A stretch of DNA of 64,000 bases from an uncultured Bacteroidales bacterium (GCA_902760345.1 CACWFY010000007.1:1-64000); one strand, 5' to 3'; shown: positions 17,316-27,100, numbered from the stretch's first letter. Translations and numbers: made by a program. The notes: generated by a model not told the origin, from the sequence alone.

Positions 17316-18080
17316 TTATCCGTTTTTGGTGATGATTTCCTTGGCAAGGGCCAAGTGGTTCTTTGAACCCGTTGAGTCGGCGTCGTACAGGATGACGGGC
17401 AGACCATGAGATGGACTCTCTGAGAGTTTGACGTTACGCTGGATGACGGTTTTGAATACCAACTCTTGGAAATGACGCTTTACCTCGTCATAGATCTGGT
17501 TGGCCAGACGCAGACGAGAGTCGTACATGGTGAGCAAGAATCCTTCAATCTCCAGCTTGGGGTTCAATTTTGTTTTGATAATCTTGATGGTGTTCAGCAA
17601 TTTGGAGATGCCTTCCAGTGCAAAATACTCGCACTGCACAGGGATGATGACAGAATCGGCAGCGGTCAGTGAGTTGACCGTAATAAGACCCAACGACGGA
17701 GAACAGTCGATAAGAATATAATCATATTCGTCGCGGATGGGCTCGAGCAGTTTGCTAATCACTTTCTCACGATGGTCGAGGTTCAGCATCTCGATTTCTG
17801 CACCCACCAAATCAATATGGCTGGGTATGATGTCAAGCCCGTCAATATCCGTGGTGTAAATAGCATCACGAACGTCAGCCTTATCGATAATGCACTCGTA
17901 TAAAGAACAGTCTACTTCCTGTATATTAACACCCAGTCCGCTTGAGGCGTTGGCCTGCGGGTCGGCGTCGACCACCAGGACGCTTTTCTCCAGGGTTGCC
18001 AGTGATGCGGCCAAATTGATAGTTGTCGTTGTTTTGCCGACGCCGCCTTTCTGGTTTGCTAATGCAATGATTTTTCCCAT
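17316..18080 (-). CDS. parA: Chromosome partitioning ATPase ParA
   Basis: ParA (254 residues) is a Walker-type ATPase working with ParB. The deviant Walker A KGGVGKTTTTINLA is at residues 10-20, Walker A' VLVVDADPQANASSGLG follows, and Walker B YILIDCSPSLGLI is at about residue 125. It heads the parA-parB-DUF5683-mltD-relA run and is transcribed away from surE-lpxB. Confidence 0.96.
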   Translation of the reverse strand: MGKIIALANQKGGVGKTTTTINLAASLATLEKSVLVVDADPQANASSGLGVNIQEVDCSLYECIIDKADVRDAIYTTDIDGLDIIPSHIDLVGAEIEMLNLDHREKVISKLLEPIRDEYDYILIDCSPSLGLITVNSLTAADSVIIPVQCEYFALEGISKLLNTIKIIKTKLNPKLEIEGFLLTMYDSRLRLANQIYDEVKRHFQELVFKTVIQRNVKLSESPSHGLPVILYDADSTGSKNHLALAKEIITKNG

Positions 18081-18112
18081 ATTTCTAGCTACCTATAGTA
18101 TATAATAGGTTG

Positions 18113-18120
18113 CAAAGGTA
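18113..18120 (-). promoter_or_regulatory. -7 box of the parA operon
   Basis: Minus-strand TACCTTTG, 33 bp before the parA start. Confidence 0.75.
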
Positions 18121-18173
18121 CGAAATTTAATTGATAATTGGCTATGGATAATTGATAATTTAAAGAAAATTTG

Positions 18174-18181
18174 TATCTTTG
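18174..18181 (+). promoter_or_regulatory. -7 box of surE-lpxB
   Basis: TATCTTTG, 22 bp before the surE start, divergent from the parA promoter. Between them lie ATAATTGATAATT repeats. Confidence 0.75.
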
Positions 18182-18202
18182 TGCCCAAAATGACAGATTC
18201 AT

Positions 18203-18973
18203 ATGAGACCACTGATACTGATTTCCAATGACGATGGCTACGAGGCTAAAGGCATCAACTGTCTGATAGACATGGTGAAAGATTATGGCGACGTGCTGGT
18301 TTGTGCTCCTAACGGCCCGCGAAGTGGACAGGCATGTGCTTTTTCAGCTACTACACCACTGACTTTGACCCTGCAACGGAAGGACGAAGGTGTCGAGGTG
18401 TGGTCGTGTAATGGCACACCTGTAGACTGTGTGAAGATGGCATTAGCTAATCTCTGTCCTCGCAAGCCTGATGCGGTGATAGGGGGCATCAATCATGGAG
18501 ATAATGCCTCTGTGAATACGCACTATAGCGGTACGATGGGTGTGGTACTGGAAGGTAGCATGAAATACATCCCTTCGGTAGCCTATTCGCTGTGCGACTA
18601 TCGCGCTGATGCCGATTTCAGTCCTATGGATTCTTATGTCCGGGATATTACGCAGCGTGTACTGCGTGACGGTCTGCCTCAAGGTGTCTGTCTGAACGTG
18701 AATTTTCCTGTGATGGAAGAAGGGAGAGAATATAATGGTGTTAAGGTATGTCGCATGTCACGGGGTTCGTGGCTCAACGAGACATCGTGCTGTCGGCATC
18801 CGCGCGGCTACGACTACTGGTGGATGGTCGGACAATACCGTAACGACGAGCTGGAGGCTGAGGATACGGACCGTTGGGCGCTAGACCACGGCTATGTAGC
18901 CATCACACCTACCCAGGTTGACGTTACGGCTCATCAGTATCTCAATGAGTTTAAACAGGCATTTGAGCAATGA
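18203..18973 (+). CDS. surE: 5'/3'-nucleotidase SurE
   Basis: SurE (256 residues) removes phosphate from nucleoside monophosphates and other small phosphates. The signature ILISNDDGYEAKGI at the N-terminus holds the metal-binding Asp pair; GGINHGDNASVNTHYSGTMG holds further ligands. It overlaps lpxB by 4 bp (ATGA), a pairing common in Bacteroidetes. Confidence 0.95.
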   Translation: MRPLILISNDDGYEAKGINCLIDMVKDYGDVLVCAPNGPRSGQACAFSATTPLTLTLQRKDEGVEVWSCNGTPVDCVKMALANLCPRKPDAVIGGINHGDNASVNTHYSGTMGVVLEGSMKYIPSVAYSLCDYRADADFSPMDSYVRDITQRVLRDGLPQGVCLNVNFPVMEEGREYNGVKVCRMSRGSWLNETSCCRHPRGYDYWWMVGQYRNDELEAEDTDRWALDHGYVAITPTQVDVTAHQYLNEFKQAFEQ

Positions 18974-20085
18974 AGTATTACTTGATAGCAGGCGAGGCCA
19001 GTGGTGACCTGCACGCATCTCATCTGATGCAGGCTTTGAAGGAACGTGATGCTGAGGCTGAGTTCCGCTTCTTTGGCGGCGACCTGATGGCGGCTGTTGG
19101 CGGTACGCGTGTCAAGCACTATCGCGAGTTGGCTTACATGGGTTTCATTCCTGTGTTGCTGCACCTGCGTACCATTCTCAAGAACATGAAGATGTGTAAG
19201 CAGGATATAGTTCAATGGCAACCAGACGTTGTCATTCTGGTCGACTATCCAGGCTTTAATTTGAAAATAGCCCAATATGTGAAGGCTAATGCTTTATGTC
19301 CTGTCTATTATTATATTGCCCCCAAGATATGGGCTTGGAAGGAGTACCGCATCAAGAATATCAAGCGCGACGTCGACGAACTGTTCTCTATCTTGCCTTT
19401 CGAGGTGGAGTTCTTCGAAGGGAAGCACCACTATCCCATCCACTATGTGGGAAACCCTACGGCCCAGGAGGTACGTGAATTCCTCTCCGCCTTCAACCCT
19501 CAGCCCTCAGACCTTCCCAAACCAATTATTGCTTTGCTGGCAGGTAGCCGCAAGCAGGAAATCAAGGATAATCTGCCGGCGATGATAGAAGCGACGCGCC
19601 ATCTGGCAGAACAGTATGATATTGTGTTGGCTGGAGCCCCGTCGATAGAAGCGGATTACTATCAGCAATTCCTGAAAGATACGCCTGTGCGACTCGTGAT
19701 GAACGAGACGTTCCAACTATTGTCACAGGCCACTGCCGCCTTGGTGACCAGTGGTACGGCCACGCTTGAGACGTGTATGTTCCGTGTGCCACAGGTTGTG
19801 TGCTACGAAACCCCGCTGCCTCGCTTGATAGGTTTCCTCAAGCGCCATGTGCTCAGCGTGCGCTTTGTGTCGCTGGTCAATCTGATTGCCGACCGCGAGG
19901 TGGTGACGGAACTGGTGGCTGAGACATTCAGCGTCGACAATATCCGTCGCGAACTGGAGGCCATCCTGCCTGGTGGCACCCGTCGCCAACAGATGCTCGA
20001 CGATTATAAAGAGATACACCGCCGGTTGGGTGACAGTGATGCTCCCAAGCGTGCAGCAGAAAGAATGATAACCCTTTTGAAATAA
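18970..20085 (+). CDS. lpxB: Lipid-A-disaccharide synthase
   Basis: LpxB (371 residues) joins UDP-2,3-diacylglucosamine to lipid X in lipid A synthesis. The start YYLIAGEASGDLHA, VDYPGFNLKIAQY, IAPKIWAWKEYR and LLAGSRKQEI are family landmarks. Length is normal. It marks an outer-membrane-bearing organism. Confidence 0.96.
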   Translation: MKYYLIAGEASGDLHASHLMQALKERDAEAEFRFFGGDLMAAVGGTRVKHYRELAYMGFIPVLLHLRTILKNMKMCKQDIVQWQPDVVILVDYPGFNLKIAQYVKANALCPVYYYIAPKIWAWKEYRIKNIKRDVDELFSILPFEVEFFEGKHHYPIHYVGNPTAQEVREFLSAFNPQPSDLPKPIIALLAGSRKQEIKDNLPAMIEATRHLAEQYDIVLAGAPSIEADYYQQFLKDTPVRLVMNETFQLLSQATAALVTSGTATLETCMFRVPQVVCYETPLPRLIGFLKRHVLSVRFVSLVNLIADREVVTELVAETFSVDNIRRELEAILPGGTRRQQMLDDYKEIHRRLGDSDAPKRAAERMITLLK

Positions 20086-20090
20086 ACACT

Positions 20091-20804
20091 ATGAAGAAAT
20101 TATTCTTAACGATGCTGACACTGGCAGTCGGGATGCTGGCCAGTGCACAGAACATTCAACTCCACTACGATTTCGGCCGTAACATTTATACGGGTGAAGA
20201 GGATGGACGACAGAAAGTTACAGCTACCCTTGAGCAGTTCAAGGCCGACAAGTGGGGTTCGTGGTACTATTTCGTAGATTTCGACTTCAACCGCAAGGAG
20301 ATGAAGTCGGTTTATACCGAGATCTCACGCGAATTCAATCTGGGCAAGCAGTCACCTTTTGCCTTGCACGTCGAGTATGACGGCGGACTGGCTACCGGTG
20401 TAGGCAGTTACCAGCAGGCAGGCCTCCTTGGTGCAGCCTATAACGGTCATACTGCCGACTTCTCGAAGACGTGGTCAGTACAGGTGCTGTACAAGCAGTT
20501 CTTCCGTGATGCCAACGATAACCATGCTTATGCCAGCGCGCAGCTGACGGGTGTATGGGGTCTGAACTTCTTCGATAAGAAGCTGACCTTCTCAGGATTC
20601 ATTGATTTCTGGCGTGGTGAGAAGGCCAACGGCCACGGATGTCTGGTGATACTCTCTGAACCGCAGCTATGGTATAACTTCAACGAGCACTTCAGCGTGG
20701 GTACGGAGTGGGAGTTCAGCAATAACTTTGTTTATAATACGGATCCCGAGAGTAGCAAGACCTTCTTCTGGAATCCGACGCTGGCCGTTAAGTGGAATTT
20801 CTAA
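20091..20804 (+). CDS. DUF5020 family outer membrane protein
   Basis: A 237-residue protein with a signal peptide (MKKLFLTMLTLAVGMLASAQ). It is rich in alternating aromatic and polar residues and ends in KWNF, as expected of a small outer-membrane beta-barrel. The block NIQLHYDFGRNIY...WGSWYYFVDFDFN matches DUF5020, related to Tsx-like nucleoside channels. Its stop codon abuts the stop codon of the convergent gene with no gap. Confidence 0.78.
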   Translation: MKKLFLTMLTLAVGMLASAQNIQLHYDFGRNIYTGEEDGRQKVTATLEQFKADKWGSWYYFVDFDFNRKEMKSVYTEISREFNLGKQSPFALHVEYDGGLATGVGSYQQAGLLGAAYNGHTADFSKTWSVQVLYKQFFRDANDNHAYASAQLTGVWGLNFFDKKLTFSGFIDFWRGEKANGHGCLVILSEPQLWYNFNEHFSVGTEWEFSNNFVYNTDPESSKTFFWNPTLAVKWNF

Positions 20805-21629
20805 TCAGAAGCTAAGGTATCTGCCTTGCTCTTGCATGAACATGGCTTCATGCGCACACTCTTGACAGATCTGAGCCTCCTCTTCGGAGATAGTCTCAGG
20901 TCTGTATTTGTTTCCGTCAACAATCTTGCCCGTTAGGAACTCACACCATGTACATGCAGCGGTATAGCGTCCGAGGGTCAGCGACAGGTGGTAGCCGTCA
21001 CGATTCAGCCTGTCTCCTAAGCGATAACGGGCCAATTGAATAGCTGTTCCTGAGGGAATGACGCGTGGTGAACCAATAGCTGGTAGAATATTTTGCATGG
21101 TGTTGACAATGGCTGCATACATCTTGTGCTGACTATAACCATAGGCGGCAAAATTGTCTGACGTGAAGTCATTAGCGTATGCCCATGTCATATGCCATAC
21201 AAACTCGACATGCAGGTTGGTGGTGTAGCTCTGTACTAGTCGCTTGAGCACTGCCAGATTACTGAACGTCTGTGGAATGCCTGAAAAGTGACTGGCCTGC
21301 TGCAAGGTGATGATGTCCCATTGCTCGTCGCGTATGATGGTCCTGAGACTGGTACGTTTCTTGTTAGAGCGAATGCCTTTGATGACCTTACGGTATTCGT
21401 ATTCCGCTTTGTCGCTTTTCAGGTTATTATAGTGGCGGTCAATGCTACATCCTCCGATATAGGCGTTTCCGATGATGAGCGAGTCGCCTTGGGCGGCAGC
21501 CAATTCGTAGAGGTACTGTTCTGTGGCATCCTGCGAAAAACTGTTGCCGATGGCCAGCACCTTGATGACCTTTGCCTGACAAAGCAAAGGCAGGAGAACC
21601 ACTACAAGTAGTAACCTTAATCTTTTCAT
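20805..21629 (-). CDS. DUF4886 domain protein, SGNH-hydrolase-like
   Basis: A 274-residue exported protein (signal peptide LLLVVVLLPLLCQA). VLAIGNSFSQDATEQYL matches the DUF4886 opening block, which resembles SGNH hydrolases; Ser in GNSFS would be the nucleophile, and DGYHLS near the C-terminus may hold the Asp/His pair. Probably an esterase or deacetylase acting on a carbohydrate or envelope substrate; substrate unknown. It begins 1 bp after the stop region of the sigma factor gene and may be its co-transcribed partner. Confidence 0.78.
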   Translation of the reverse strand: MKRLRLLLVVVLLPLLCQAKVIKVLAIGNSFSQDATEQYLYELAAAQGDSLIIGNAYIGGCSIDRHYNNLKSDKAEYEYRKVIKGIRSNKKRTSLRTIIRDEQWDIITLQQASHFSGIPQTFSNLAVLKRLVQSYTTNLHVEFVWHMTWAYANDFTSDNFAAYGYSQHKMYAAIVNTMQNILPAIGSPRVIPSGTAIQLARYRLGDRLNRDGYHLSLTLGRYTAACTWCEFLTGKIVDGNKYRPETISEEEAQICQECAHEAMFMQEQGRYLSF

Positions 21630-22177
21630 TATTCTTGTTCCATTTCTTTTTTCGCTGCGCGATGCAACTTACGCAATGCCTGGTCACGTACCTGGCGGAT
21701 GCGTTCACGTTTCAGTCCCATTGTCTGGCCAATCTCTGCCATCGTCTGTCGCTCAGCGTTGACGCCGAAATAAGAGGAGATGACTGTCTTTTCGCGCTCG
21801 TTGAGCACCCCCATGACACTCACCAGGTCTTCCGTGAGAGTAGCCTGTTCTATCAGTACGTCGGCCTTGGGCGCGTTGGGGTCTTCCAGCACGTTGAGCA
21901 GTGTGTAGTTGTTGTGGCTGCCTATGGGTAGTGACTCGTCGGTAGACCGTATGTCTTGCTGGGTATCCAGACGGCTGATGGCAGCCTCGATACTACGGCG
22001 GATATAGGGCGCGGCAAAGGTTACGAATGGCTTGCCACGCTGAGGGTCGTATTTCTGGGCTGCTTTCATCAGTCCTATGCTGCCTTCGCTGATGAGGTCG
22101 TCGGTCGACAGGATATCGCTCTTATATTGTCGGGCCAGCGTGATGACGTATCCCAGATTGTCTTTTATGAGATCCAT
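21629..22177 (-). CDS. Short sigma-70 family factor (regions 2 and 4 only)
   Basis: A 182-residue sigma factor, much shorter than the about 286-residue RpoD of the phylum. Region 2 is recognisable (NLGYVITLARQY...DLISEGSIGLMKAAQKYDPQRG.PFVTFAAPYIRRSI), as is region 4 (LNEREKTVISSYFGVNAERQTMAEIGQTMGLKRERIRQVRDQALRKL). Regions 1.2 and 3 are missing, but the frame is clean and the ATG lies 3 bp after the cdsA stop, so it looks like a real compact alternative sigma factor. Region 4 retains group 1/2-type RERIRQ, unlike ECF factors. Confidence 0.85.
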   Translation of the reverse strand: MDLIKDNLGYVITLARQYKSDILSTDDLISEGSIGLMKAAQKYDPQRGKPFVTFAAPYIRRSIEAAISRLDTQQDIRSTDESLPIGSHNNYTLLNVLEDPNAPKADVLIEQATLTEDLVSVMGVLNEREKTVISSYFGVNAERQTMAEIGQTMGLKRERIRQVRDQALRKLHRAAKKEMEQE

Positions 22178-22180
22178 AGG

Positions 22181-23029
22181 CTAAAAAAGTGATAAGGTGT
22201 AAAGATATATCACCGCAGCGGGAATGGCCAGCAGCGACGAGTCGAAGCGGTCGAGCATACCTCCATGGCCAGGCAGTATGTCGCCCGAATCCTTGATGCC
22301 CAGCGTGCGCTTGAACAAGCTCTCTACCAGATCGCCCCATGTGCCGAAGACGACAACAACCAGTCCCAGACCTAACCACTCAGGCATGGTGAGCATGTTT
22401 TGGTCTATGAAATAGCTGATGGCGTAGGCTGCTGCCAGTACGAAGACAGCCCCGCCGATGCTGCCCTCCCACGACTTAGCAGGAGAGATGCGTGGAAAGA
22501 TCTTGTGCTTGCCTATCAGCGAGCCTACACAATAGGCTCCTGAGTCGTTGACCCACAGGAAGACGAATACCGATAGGGGCAGGATGGGGTTGAATGCCAC
22601 CAGTCCGTTGTTGGTAGCATTGAAAGCCAGCACGTTCAACAGCGAGAAGGGTAGGGCGATATACATCTGTGCCAGCATGGTGTATGCCCAGTCCTGTATG
22701 GGGTCTTGCTGTTTCAGGTACAGCTCAGCCACCAGCAGATAGACAATAGTCACCAGATAGGGGATGAACACTACGCTCTTGGCCACACCTGCATAGATGT
22801 CGCTGCAGTAGTATGTCATGGCGTAGAAGAGATATACGCCTGCTACGGTCGATATGAAGCGGTTGACTGTTACGTCAGCACGCTGGTTGACAAGTCCAGT
22901 AAATTCCCATATGGTCAGGCCTGTCACGATGCTAAATAGCAACACCATCGCCTCTGGACGTAGGAACGACGCCACGATGGCTGCGACAAAGATGATGCCT
23001 GTAATGGTCCTGATAATAAAGTTTTTCAT
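22181..23029 (-). CDS. cdsA: Phosphatidate cytidylyltransferase
   Basis: CdsA (282 residues) makes CDP-diacylglycerol, the precursor of phosphatidylethanolamine and phosphatidylglycerol. It has about seven membrane segments, and the family signature near the C-terminus reads GDLVESLFKRTLGIKDSGDI followed by LPGHGGMLDRFDS. It normally follows ftsH in Bacteroidetes; here the caspase-like gene lies between. Confidence 0.95.
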   Translation of the reverse strand: MKNFIIRTITGIIFVAAIVASFLRPEAMVLLFSIVTGLTIWEFTGLVNQRADVTVNRFISTVAGVYLFYAMTYYCSDIYAGVAKSVVFIPYLVTIVYLLVAELYLKQQDPIQDWAYTMLAQMYIALPFSLLNVLAFNATNNGLVAFNPILPLSVFVFLWVNDSGAYCVGSLIGKHKIFPRISPAKSWEGSIGGAVFVLAAAYAISYFIDQNMLTMPEWLGLGLVVVVFGTWGDLVESLFKRTLGIKDSGDILPGHGGMLDRFDSSLLAIPAAVIYLYTLSLF

Positions 23030-23034
23030 TGCTT

Positions 23035-24489
23035 TTATTTTAGTTTAAGGCTCTTCCATGTGTTACCCACAGCGGCTGATGTGCTGACGCTGGGTGTTTG
23101 GCTCTTGCCATTGCTGACAATGCTTTCGCGTTTCACCTGTTCAGTGACGTACTTGCCAAGTTCTTCTAATGATACGTTGCCGCGTGTCTCTTTCAGCTTT
23201 TTCAACAGATAGTAGGTGAAAAGTCCGTGCTCCTTCTCCTTGTAGGGATAAGCCGTCTCGTCGCCTTGAGCAGCAGAGAATACCACCATCTTGCCCTGTG
23301 GAGCCTGTGGCTTGGCCTTGATGGCAATACCACGTGCTGAGGCCAGCATGCCGTTGCCACGCTTAGAACCGCTGAAGCAGGCATCCATGAATACCGTTAC
23401 ACCTGACGATGGCATATCGCCCAACTGCTTGTAGAATTGCTGCAAGCTGTATCCTGTGTCCAGCATCGTGCCTTTTCCGTCGACAGGTAGCAGATATGAG
23501 GTGCCAGACTTCTCGTCAGGGACACCATGTCCAGCGTAGAAGACGATGATGCGAGCCTCGCCGCCATAAGCCTCTGCCACCTGCTTCAGCCATGACATCT
23601 CAGCCTTCAGATTGTTTAGCGTTGCGTCCTTGCGGATATGGATATTCTTCTCAGGCAGGCCTAGCACCTTTATGCAGTACTGTTTGAACATCTCGCCGTC
23701 GTTCAGCGCATAATCTACCTTTACCTCTTCCTGGTAGTTTTCGTTGGCGATAATTACCGCAAACGTGCTGTTGTTGTCGCCCCCAACCGTCGGAATATCC
23801 GTGTCAACATCAGATGACAGAGCTTTCGGCTTTGCTTGTTGAGTGGGGGGCACAGACTGCTGTGGGGCCTGTACGTAGACCACTTCTTTCTGTACGGCAG
23901 GTGTTGTCGTTCCGTTGACTCTGTCCCAATATTCTTGTACGCACTGCTTGTCGAGACCGAATTTCTCCGCCATCGAAGGCGAGATGTATTTGGGCAGTTC
24001 GTCAATATAAGCCTTTAGGTTCTTGTCGCCCAGATAGAAGGCTCCTGAAGCGATATCCTCGATGTTGTTGCCGATTCTCAGAGAACGTATGTCGGCACTG
24101 GCGATGTTCCCTGCCACTAAGGCTGCTGCCAGTCCGAATCCTAACCCCTTTCCAAACGACGGCTTGCCTCCCATGAAAATATCTTTCTCTATTTCCTTGA
24201 TGGTATTGGGAAATACCAGTTCGCGCAGCTTCTCGTCACAGCCGCCCAGCGACCCCTTGCTAATCTTGGTGACGGAATACTCTTTTCCTTTGTAACTCAC
24301 TGTTGACGGAATCACCATCTTCAACAGCTTGTTGTTGCTGGCAGACGTAAGCTCAACATTGTTCGTCTTGCTAATTACCTTGAATTTGTACTCAATGCCG
24401 TCATCGCCAGTATAACTGAATTTTTGAGCGAAAGCCATACAGTAACCCAATGCAAACAGTATGACTGTTGTTAATGATCGGTTCTTCAT
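23035..24489 (-). CDS. Caspase-family (C14) peptidase with BspA-like N-terminal repeat
   Basis: A 484-residue exported protein. After a signal peptide (to about residue 21) comes a BspA/LRR-like part (about 25-170: VIPSTVSYKGKEYSVTKISKGSLGGC, ELVFPNTIKEIEKDIF), a Gln/Pro-rich linker and a caspase-like domain (about 245-470). The catalytic dyad is visible: His in VFYAGHG and Cys in MDACFSGS. The site ALNDGEMF is also typical. The signal peptide puts it outside the cytoplasm. The same BspA N-terminal pattern occurs in the frameshifted gene at 31902. It lies 11 bp after ftsH and 5 bp before cdsA. Substrate unknown. Confidence 0.88.
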   Translation of the reverse strand: MKNRSLTTVILFALGYCMAFAQKFSYTGDDGIEYKFKVISKTNNVELTSASNNKLLKMVIPSTVSYKGKEYSVTKISKGSLGGCDEKLRELVFPNTIKEIEKDIFMGGKPSFGKGLGFGLAAALVAGNIASADIRSLRIGNNIEDIASGAFYLGDKNLKAYIDELPKYISPSMAEKFGLDKQCVQEYWDRVNGTTTPAVQKEVVYVQAPQQSVPPTQQAKPKALSSDVDTDIPTVGGDNNSTFAVIIANENYQEEVKVDYALNDGEMFKQYCIKVLGLPEKNIHIRKDATLNNLKAEMSWLKQVAEAYGGEARIIVFYAGHGVPDEKSGTSYLLPVDGKGTMLDTGYSLQQFYKQLGDMPSSGVTVFMDACFSGSKRGNGMLASARGIAIKAKPQAPQGKMVVFSAAQGDETAYPYKEKEHGLFTYYLLKKLKETRGNVSLEELGKYVTEQVKRESIVSNGKSQTPSVSTSAAVGNTWKSLKLK

Positions 24490-24500
24490 ATCGTTTAGGT

Positions 24501-26558
24501 TTAGTTATAATCTTGCTCTTTTGACTCTTCTTCACCCTTCTCGTCAGCGTTTTGCTCCTTAGCCTCCAGCGCCAGTTGCTTGGCCCTTTCTTCAGCCATT
24601 CGCTCAGCGTCGGCACGCATCTGGGCTTCCAACAGTTCCTCGGCACGACTCGTCCAGGGGCGTTTGCCGAAGATGCGCTCTACGTCGTCGGCAAAGATGA
24701 CCTCGCGCTCAACCAGCAGTTGGGCCAGTTGTGCGTGACCTTCCTTGTGCTCGGTCAGTATTTGCTTGGCGCGCTCGTACTGTGAGTTGATCAGCTGCAG
24801 CACCTCCTCGTCCATAATCTTGGCCGTCGTCTCTGAATAGGGCTTCTGGAATGAGTATTCTGTGTTGCGATAGTAATTGACGTTGGGTAGTTTGTCACTC
24901 ATACCAGCGTAGGCAACCATTGCATAGGCCTGTTGCGTGGTACGCTCGAGGTCGTTCATGGCACCTGTCGAGATATGACCGATAAACAGCTCCTCGGCGG
25001 CACGTCCACCCAGCAGCGAGCACATCTCGTCGAGCATGGCCTCCTTGGTCTGCAGCACGCGCTCCTCAGGCAGATACCATGCGGCACCCAGAGCACGTCC
25101 GCGAGGTACGATACTTACTTTCACCAGCGGGTTGGCAAACTCCGTAAACCACGAGATGGTGGCGTGTCCAGCCTCGTGGATGGCTATCGATTTCTTCTCA
25201 GCCTCGGTCATCACCTTAGTCTTTTTCTCCAGACCACCGATAATGCGGTCCACAGCGTCCAGGAAGTCCTGCTTGCCCACCTTCTCGCTGTTGTGGCGGG
25301 CGGCTATCAGGGCTGCCTCGTTGCACACATTGGCGATGTCGGCACCCGAGAAGCCCGGGGTCTGACGTGCCAAGAAGTCGATGTCGAGGTTCTCATCCAG
25401 CTTCAGCGGCTTCAGATGAACCACAAAAATCTCCCTGCGCTCGTTGAGGTCGGGCAGGTCGACGTGTATCTGGCGGTCGAATCGTCCGGCACGCATCAGT
25501 GCCGAGTCTAGCATGTCGGCACGGTTGGTGGCGGCCAGCGTGATGATGCCGCTGTTAGTGCCGAAACCGTCCATCTCTGTCAGCAGGGCATTCAACGTGT
25601 TCTCGCGCTCGTCGTTACCACCCATGGCGGGGTTCTTCGAACGGGCACGGCCCACGGCGTCTATCTCGTCTATGAAGATGATGCATGGTGCCTTCGACTT
25701 CGCCTGTTGGAACAGGTCGCGCACACGACTGGCACCCACACCCACGAACATCTCTACAAAGTCAGAGCCCGACATCGAGAAGAATGGTACGCCGGCCTCG
25801 CCGGCTACAGCCTTGGCCAGCAATGTCTTACCAGTTCCTGGAGGACCTACCAGCAGGGCACCCTTGGGGATCTTTCCTCCCAGGTCGGTATACTTCTGCG
25901 GATTCTTCAGGAAGTCTACAATCTCTTGCATCTCCTGTTTGGCGCCAGCCTGTCCGGCCACGTCCTTGAAGGTAATGCCCAGCTCGCCGCCTTTCTCGTA
26001 CATCTGTGCTTTTGATTTGCCGACGCTAAAGATGCTGCCAGGACCCATCATTCCACCACTGGAGCTTCCTCCACTCATGCGTCGCATGATGAACATCCAT
26101 ACCATGATGATGGCACCAAAGAAGAGAATGTTCATAATCAGTGACGAGAAGAACTCGCTTTCCTTTGAGTTGTCATACGAGAACTTACCCGTGAACTTCT
26201 TCTCCTCACGGGCCGTATTGATGAACTGCTCCACCTGGTCGACACTGCCAATGGCAACAGATACAGCAGGGTTCTTGCCCGTCTGCTGTACGTGCTGGTG
26301 GAACACGTCATAGATGTGTTCTGGTTTGATATACATCAGCAGTGTGCTGGTGTTCTTGTTGATGACAATCTCGTTGGCATATCCCTTCATTACCATCGTC
26401 TTGAAGTCCGAGTAGGTGGTCTCTGTCTTCACGCTTGAATCTTCCTGTCCCTGCGTGAAGTAGAAGAATACAATGGCGATGAGTGCCAGGCCGTACAGCC
26501 AGCCCATATTGAATCTGGGCTTGTCTGAAGGAGTATTGTTGTTTTGTTTGTTGCTCAT
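24501..26558 (-). CDS. ftsH: ATP-dependent zinc metalloprotease FtsH
   Basis: FtsH (685 residues) is a membrane AAA+ protease that removes misfolded membrane and short-lived proteins. Two membrane segments (about 20-36 and 135-158), Walker A GPPGTGKT, Walker [12 protein letters not shown], the second region of homology ([22 protein letters not shown]) and the protease motif HEAGHA are all present. A charged, Glu-rich tail follows, typical of the phylum. It lies 1 bp after rsfS. Confidence 0.97.
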   Translation of the reverse strand: MSNKQNNNTPSDKPRFNMGWLYGLALIAIVFFYFTQGQEDSSVKTETTYSDFKTMVMKGYANEIVINKNTSTLLMYIKPEHIYDVFHQHVQQTGKNPAVSVAIGSVDQVEQFINTAREEKKFTGKFSYDNSKESEFFSSLIMNILFFGAIIMVWMFIMRRMSGGSSSGGMMGPGSIFSVGKSKAQMYEKGGELGITFKDVAGQAGAKQEMQEIVDFLKNPQKYTDLGGKIPKGALLVGPPGTGKTLLAKAVAGEAGVPFFSMSGSDFVEMFVGVGASRVRDLFQQAKSKAPCIIFIDEIDAVGRARSKNPAMGGNDERENTLNALLTEMDGFGTNSGIITLAATNRADMLDSALMRAGRFDRQIHVDLPDLNERREIFVVHLKPLKLDENLDIDFLARQTPGFSGADIANVCNEAALIAARHNSEKVGKQDFLDAVDRIIGGLEKKTKVMTEAEKKSIAIHEAGHATISWFTEFANPLVKVSIVPRGRALGAAWYLPEERVLQTKEAMLDEMCSLLGGRAAEELFIGHISTGAMNDLERTTQQAYAMVAYAGMSDKLPNVNYYRNTEYSFQKPYSETTAKIMDEEVLQLINSQYERAKQILTEHKEGHAQLAQLLVEREVIFADDVERIFGKRPWTSRAEELLEAQMRADAERMAEERAKQLALEAKEQNADEKGEEESKEQDYN

Positions 26559-26559
26559 A

Positions 26560-26919
26560 TCAGTCTAAGTTAGGTATCTGTGTCAGCGAGGCATCGTCCC
26601 AGAGATGCTCCATATCATAATAGGTACGCACGTCGGGTAGGAAGATATGTACCAATACGTCGCCATAGTCCATGGCTACCCATTGGGCGTTGTCCAAGCC
26701 CGCAACGGCCGTAGGCTTTTCACCCAGCTCCTTGCGTGCAAAGTCGCCCACCGATTCGGTGATGGCCTCCACCTGTGCTGGCGAGTTGCCCTGGCAGATG
26801 ATAAAGTAGTTGGCGATGGCGCCGTCAATGTTCTGCAGGTCGCAGACAATGATGTCCTGACCTTTCTTCTCTTGTATACCTCTTGTAATCGTTTCTACTA
26901 ACTGTCTTGTTTGTTCCAT
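26560..26919 (-). CDS. rsfS: Ribosomal silencing factor RsfS
   Basis: RsfS (119 residues) binds L14 on the 50S subunit and blocks subunit joining when nutrients are short. Landmarks: IVCDLQNIDGAIANYFIICQGNSPAQV and WVAMDYGDVLVHIF. The gene heads the rsfS-ftsH operon, a standard Bacteroidetes order. Confidence 0.95.
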   Translation of the reverse strand: MEQTRQLVETITRGIQEKKGQDIIVCDLQNIDGAIANYFIICQGNSPAQVEAITESVGDFARKELGEKPTAVAGLDNAQWVAMDYGDVLVHIFLPDVRTYYDMEHLWDDASLTQIPNLD

Positions 26920-26949
26920 TAATAATAATTATGTCTTTTTTTTGAGGTA

Positions 26950-26957
26950 CAAAGATA
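26950..26957 (-). promoter_or_regulatory. -7 box of the rsfS-ftsH operon
   Basis: Minus-strand TATCTTTG about 31 bp before the rsfS start. Confidence 0.75.
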
Positions 26958-27051
26958 CGCTAAATATCCAACAATGAAGACAGAAAAGCGTTTTTTTTGC
27001 GCTTTTTAATAAAAAAACTGCATTTTTTTTTGCAGATTACAAAAAATGTAG

Positions 27052-27059
27052 TACCTTTG
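27052..27059 (+). promoter_or_regulatory. -7 box of tRNA-Gln
   Basis: TACCTTTG, 42 bp before the mature tRNA 5' end, in an A/T-rich region. Confidence 0.75.
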
Positions 27060-27100
27060 CAGCCGCAATTCAGCCGGAGCGCTGAACACACATCCAAGTT

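Noticed and set aside
21629-22177. The short sigma factor as a truncated rpoD pseudogene
   Set aside because: The frame is intact from an ATG 3 bp after cdsA, both key regions are well kept and a missing linker is consistent over its whole length.
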